The notes under the pieces: model-generated
The model's input: only the letters and a program-made list of their open reading frames with translations
The model's database searches: none
What the model was told of the DNA's origin: nothing
Part shown: positions 60,557-64,000 of the stretch, one piece after another
Layout of the letters: every line of letters starts with the position of its first letter
How positions within the stretch are numbered: the stretch's first letter is position 1
DNA from: Marinococcus luteus_A
GTDB lineage: Bacteria; Bacillota; Bacilli; Bacillales; Marinococcaceae
Assembly: GCF_034497705.1 (NCBI RefSeq)
Contig: NZ_JAXRUV010000003.1
Location: 186,001-250,000, forward strand
Direction: 5' to 3'
Length of the DNA: 64,000 bases
Position numbers and translations under genes: made by a program

Positions 60557-60570
60557 GTATGATCAGAAAA

Positions 60571-61572
60571 TTATTCATTAGAATTTTCTGTCGTTAAAAT
60601 TGTTGGGGTGCCTGGAGTCCACCGGTCATCCGAGACAGGAATACCAAACACCGGGTTACCGTTTTCGTCCCACGTAATTTCCTGTGCACGGGCATGACGA
60701 TTCGGATCATAAAGGGGATCTCCAACAATCTCGGTATAATTACGGGCATGATAAACTAAAATGTCGCTGCTGCCATCTTCGGACACGGTAAAGCAATTGT
60801 GTCCCGGCCCGTATTGTTTATTCGGTGAATAGCTTTCAAAAACTGGCTCCGGGCTTTTCGTCCAGGAATTTGGATTCAGTAAATCTGCCTTGGCATCACT
60901 TGTCAGCATGCCCATGCAGTAATCGATTCCTGTAGCGCTTGCTGAATACGTAATAAAGACCTTCTCATTTCTAATCAGAACGGAAGGGCCTTCATTGACC
61001 CAGAAGCCTTTAATTTCCCAGGGCAGTTCAGGTTTAGTCAGCAGCACAGGGGTAGTCGCTAAAGTCCATGGGTTTTCCATCTCCGCAATATAAATATTTG
61101 AATGACCCTTTATATTTACATCCTGCTGGGCCCAAACATAATATTGAATACCATTGTGCTCAAACGTTGTTGCATCAAGAGCGAATGCACTCCACCCTGT
61201 ATCTATTTCACCTTTTTCTTTCCATTCGCCTTCGATTGGGTTATCGGATTCGTTTTCAATCACAAACATTCGGTGATTGAAGGTATTATCGTCAATGTTG
61301 TCGTCAGGAGCGGCGGCATAATAGATATACCATTTCCCGTCTACTCGGTGAAGTTCAGGTGCCCAGATTAAGTGGCTCTGAGGGCCGCTGCTATGTTTAC
61401 GCCAGATTACATGTTCTTCTGCGTCGTACAGGTCATTCAGATGTTTAGCCCGCCGCAAAATAATCTGGTCGTAGGAAGGATGCGAGCCGGTAAAATAATA
61501 AAACCCGTCATGGTGCTTATAAATAAATGGGTCGGCTCTTTGTAAAACAATAGGGTTTTTCAGATTCTCCAT
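60571..61572 (-). CDS. Glycoside hydrolase family 43 (arabinosidase)
   Basis: The 333-residue protein is a five-bladed propeller of GH43. The catalytic base is the Asp in QRADPFIY, the pKa modulator the Asp in FALDATTF, and the acid the Glu in VNEGPSVL. It has no signal peptide, so it should cleave imported arabino-oligosaccharides in the cytoplasm. The ATG at 61572 is 8 bp from AAGGAG; a GTG upstream overlaps that site. Its place between araA and araD supports arabinose release rather than xylose. Confidence 0.9.
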   Translation of the reverse strand: MENLKNPIVLQRADPFIYKHHDGFYYFTGSHPSYDQIILRRAKHLNDLYDAEEHVIWRKHSSGPQSHLIWAPELHRVDGKWYIYYAAAPDDNIDDNTFNHRMFVIENESDNPIEGEWKEKGEIDTGWSAFALDATTFEHNGIQYYVWAQQDVNIKGHSNIYIAEMENPWTLATTPVLLTKPELPWEIKGFWVNEGPSVLIRNEKVFITYSASATGIDYCMGMLTSDAKADLLNPNSWTKSPEPVFESYSPNKQYGPGHNCFTVSEDGSSDILVYHARNYTEIVGDPLYDPNRHARAQEITWDENGNPVFGIPVSDDRWTPGTPTILTTENSNE

Positions 61573-61614
61573 AAAGCTCACTCCTTAAATATCAATAGCT
61601 TAAGCTGAAATATA

Positions 61615-63039
61615 TTAATTAATAACGACGTACTCAAGGCCTACCAGCTTCGCATAATTAATAATCTGATCTGTCGTTACATTCAATGAAACAACGGTGT
61701 GGTGGCCGCCTCCATTTTCAATCCAGGCTTTTATTCCATCCCGAAGGTTTGGTTTAACACTCCAGAGAATGCGGGCCACCGGGAGATTCGGGGCAGGAAC
61801 GGGCGGTTCAAATGCCGAAACCTCATTAATCAGAAGCTTGTAATGCGTTCCAAAATCCGCCATGGAAACCACGACCCCGTCTCCCGCTTTACCATCAAAA
61901 ACTAGGCGTGCAGGATCTTCTTTATTTCCAATGTCTAATGGCGATACCACGATTTTTGGTTTATGGTTTGCCAGGGTAGGATCTACTTCAAGCATATGTG
62001 ATTGAAGGATAGCTTCTTTTCCAGCCGTTAATTCATAAATATAATCTTCCATAAAACCTGTTGATTCGTTATGACTCATCACCTTCATCAAACGGTCAAG
62101 CGCAGCCGTTTTCCAATCTCCTTCAGCAGCAAACCCGTACCCCTGCCCCATGAGGCGTTGAACAGCAAGGCCCGGCAGCTGCTTCATTCCATGTAAATCC
62201 TCAAAGTTAGTCGTAAAAGCGTTGTAGCCTCCATCATCCAGGAAGCGTTGAATAGCAATTTCATAGCCTGCCTGTACTTTAACACTGTCTTTCCATTCTT
62301 CTTCTGGATAGCTTCCGTACTCAAATTCATAAAGGTCTTCGTATTCCGAAAGTAGTGCATTAACCTCTTCGTCTGTAACACGATTGACGTACTCCACAAG
62401 GTCTCCGATCCCGTAGTAATCGACGACCCATCCAAATTGAATCTGCGCTTCAATTTTGTCACCTTCCGTGACCCCTACATTGCGCATGTTGTCACCGAAG
62501 CGGGCAACCTTAATGTTGAAGCTTTCGTTATAAGCTGCAGCCGTGTTCATCCATTGGGCAATTTCCTGCTGGGTGCTGGCATGCTCCCAGTGGCCTGCGA
62601 CCACTTTGTTCTGCTTGTTTAAGCGGGCATTTATAAAGCCATATTCGCGGTCGCCGTGGGCCGACTGATTCAGGTTCATGAAGTCCATATCAATGGTCTC
62701 CCAGGGGATGCTTTCATTAAATTGGGTAGCTAGATGAAGCAGTGGTTTTTGCAGTATTTTCGTTCCGCGAATCCACATCTTCGCAGGGGAGAAGGTGTGC
62801 ATCCATGTGATGACCCCGGCGACCTCATCACGATAGTTCACTTCTTTCATGGTGCGTGTAATTTCATCTGTATTGATCGCTAAGTCTTTTAGGACAAGCG
62901 GATAAGGTAAAATACCGCTCTCATTTAATGCATCAGTTATGTGCTGGGCATGAGCCTTTACTTCTTTCAGTGCTTCTTCTCCGTAAAGCTGCTGGGAGCC
63001 TACGATGAACCAGAATTCTTTTTTTTCAATAGCGGGCAT
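61615..63039 (-). CDS. araA: L-arabinose isomerase
   Basis: AraA converts L-arabinose to L-ribulose and needs Mn2+. The 474-residue protein starts with EFWFIVGSQQLYG, has the metal-site motifs with AEGDWKTAAL and SHMLEVDPTLA, and the C-terminal histidine in GGGHHTVVS. GAGGAG precedes the ATG. It lies 27 bp after araB. Confidence 0.97.
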   Translation of the reverse strand: MPAIEKKEFWFIVGSQQLYGEEALKEVKAHAQHITDALNESGILPYPLVLKDLAINTDEITRTMKEVNYRDEVAGVITWMHTFSPAKMWIRGTKILQKPLLHLATQFNESIPWETIDMDFMNLNQSAHGDREYGFINARLNKQNKVVAGHWEHASTQQEIAQWMNTAAAYNESFNIKVARFGDNMRNVGVTEGDKIEAQIQFGWVVDYYGIGDLVEYVNRVTDEEVNALLSEYEDLYEFEYGSYPEEEWKDSVKVQAGYEIAIQRFLDDGGYNAFTTNFEDLHGMKQLPGLAVQRLMGQGYGFAAEGDWKTAALDRLMKVMSHNESTGFMEDYIYELTAGKEAILQSHMLEVDPTLANHKPKIVVSPLDIGNKEDPARLVFDGKAGDGVVVSMADFGTHYKLLINEVSAFEPPVPAPNLPVARILWSVKPNLRDGIKAWIENGGGHHTVVSLNVTTDQIINYAKLVGLEYVVIN

Positions 63040-63066
63040 AAGTACTCCTCTTTTCTTATTGATAGT

Positions 63067-64000
63067 TTAATTTACTTTGACTTGTTCGCCTATTGCTTCG
63101 GCCGGTGTTAAATGATCAACCGCCGTCTGTTCGATGATGAGACCTTTTTTATAACGTTCCATAAAAATTTCAAACCCTTCCACATCAGCACGGTCAGGAT
63201 GAATTTCCGTAGTTTCGATTTCTTTAAAAACTTTACTGTCCAAAAATTCTTCCAGTGCTTCAGCAGGGCCTTTGTTCTTCATATAGGAGGCCAGTACAGA
63301 AATTCCCCATGCTCCGCCTTCTCCGGCCGTATCCATAACGGAGACAGGCGTATTCATTGCAGCAGCAACTATCCGTTGTCCCACGACTGGAGTTTTGAAC
63401 AAGCCGCCATGAGCGAAGACATTATCAATCGCTACCTGTTCTTTGTCTGTTAAAAGATCCATGCCGATTTTTAGGGCACCGAAAGCAGAAAAGAGATGCG
63501 TACGCATGAAGTTAGCTAAATTGAATTTGCTTTCTGGAGAGCGCACAAACAAAGGGCGGCCGCTTTCCACTCCTGTAATATTTTCACCAGAGAAATAACC
63601 ATAGCTGAGCAGACCGCCGCCATCAGGATCCGCTTCGAGAGCTTTCTGCAGCATTACTTCAAACAATTCGTTAGAATCAAGCTTTTGTCCCGTTGCTTCT
63701 GAAAACTCCCGGAACAAGCCGAGCCAGGCGTTCAAATCACTTGAACAGTTATTCGCATGCACCATGGCGACAGGGTTTCCATTTGGTGTAGTAACTAAAT
63801 CAATTTCCGGATGAGTGTTAGATATTTTTTGATCCAGCACAATCATCGCAAAAACAGAGGTTCCTACAGAAACGTTTCCAATACGTTTTTTCACACTGTT
63901 CGTAGCCACCATCCCGGTTCCGGCATCACCTTCCGGAGGACAAAACGGAATCCCGGGCTGCAGGTTTTGTGATTCATCCAAAATTTTGATGCCGTCATTG
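63067..64000 (-). CDS. araB: Ribulokinase, C-terminal part (cut by window end)
   Basis: This FGGY-family kinase phosphorylates L-ribulose. Only the last ~310 residues are present; the frame is open to the window edge, so the TTG at 63981 is internal. Visible motifs are GNVSVGTSVFAM (ATP-binding region), FVRSPESKFNLANFMRTHL and DTAGEGGAWGIS. It is the first visible gene of the leftward araBA-GH43-araD operon. Its promoter is outside the window. Confidence 0.9.
   Translation of the reverse strand, partial: NDGIKILDESQNLQPGIPFCPPEGDAGTGMVATNSVKKRIGNVSVGTSVFAMIVLDQKISNTHPEIDLVTTPNGNPVAMVHANNCSSDLNAWLGLFREFSEATGQKLDSNELFEVMLQKALEADPDGGGLLSYGYFSGENITGVESGRPLFVRSPESKFNLANFMRTHLFSAFGALKIGMDLLTDKEQVAIDNVFAHGGLFKTPVVGQRIVAAAMNTPVSVMDTAGEGGAWGISVLASYMKNKGPAEALEEFLDSKVFKEIETTEIHPDRADVEGFEIFMERYKKGLIIEQTAVDHLTPAEAIGEQVKVN

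Overview
The window is a chromosomal segment of a low-to-mid G+C Gram-positive bacterium of the Bacillaceae. The left half keeps the Bacillus subtilis order gcvPB-yqhL-lipM-mntR-yqhP-yqhT-efp-yqhY-nusB-folD-xseA-xseB-ispA-dxs-yqxC-ahrC-recN-spo0A-bkd-brxB-yqjA-yqjE. An OLE RNA with its partner gene oapA, a C30 carotenoid cluster, acidic proteins and several envelope-stress genes suggest a pigmented, halophilic or alkaliphilic genus such as Alkalicoccus or Salisediminibacterium. That placement is inference. The spoIIIA operon and accBC are absent between efp and yqhY, and spoIVB is absent between recN and spo0A, although spo0A itself is intact. This points to a lineage that no longer sporulates but keeps Spo0A as a regulator.

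Region by region. 0-7 kb: the end of the glycine decarboxylase P-protein, lipoate transfer (lipM), D-alanine transaminase, the manganese regulator MntR, an Xaa-Pro peptidase and EF-P. 7-18 kb: a dense operon-like run for transcription antitermination, one-carbon metabolism, exonuclease VII, isoprenoid synthesis (ispA, dxs), 23S/16S methylation, arginine regulation and RecN. A ~620-nt OLE RNA with its own promoter and terminator, followed by oapA, sits between ispA and dxs. 18-25 kb: spo0A, then branched-chain amino acid catabolism (bcd, lpdV, bkdAA, bkdAB, bkdB). 25-32 kb: a Zur-controlled zinc-binding lipoprotein, bacilliredoxin, tRNA-Arg(CCG), an aromatic-acid exporter-like protein, an M20 peptidase, a YaaR protein, a low-molecular-weight phosphatase and a fructosamine-kinase-like protein. 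32-36 kb: crtN-like/crtN/crtM for C30 carotenoids.

36-49 kb is looser and mixed: a membrane-anchored coiled-coil protein, a hydrolase, a TerC transporter behind a yybP-ykoY Mn2+ riboswitch, PilZ and EAL proteins (c-di-GMP), an aldo/keto reductase, YceI, a Na/Pi cotransporter, DNA glycosylase Tag and several small unknown proteins. 49-54 kb looks like an envelope-stress block: AmaP-DUF2273-Asp23 behind a sigma-B-like promoter, then a two-gene unit (a protein with a duplicated SAP-like module, and a protein with a GvpO-like C-terminus), then a secreted 3D-domain wall protein. 54-59 kb holds mqo, a decayed gene, a DMT transporter, arsR-arsI with twin operators, and a regulator/membrane-protein pair. 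The right end is an arabinose operon read leftward: araB (cut by the window edge), araA, a GH43 arabinosidase, an internal AraR-type operator and araD.

No insertion sequence, prophage, CRISPR array or rRNA gene was seen. The most notable items are the OLE RNA/OapA locus, the loss of sporulation genes around a retained spo0A, the layered control ahead of terC, and the uncharacterised SAP-repeat/GvpO-like pair.
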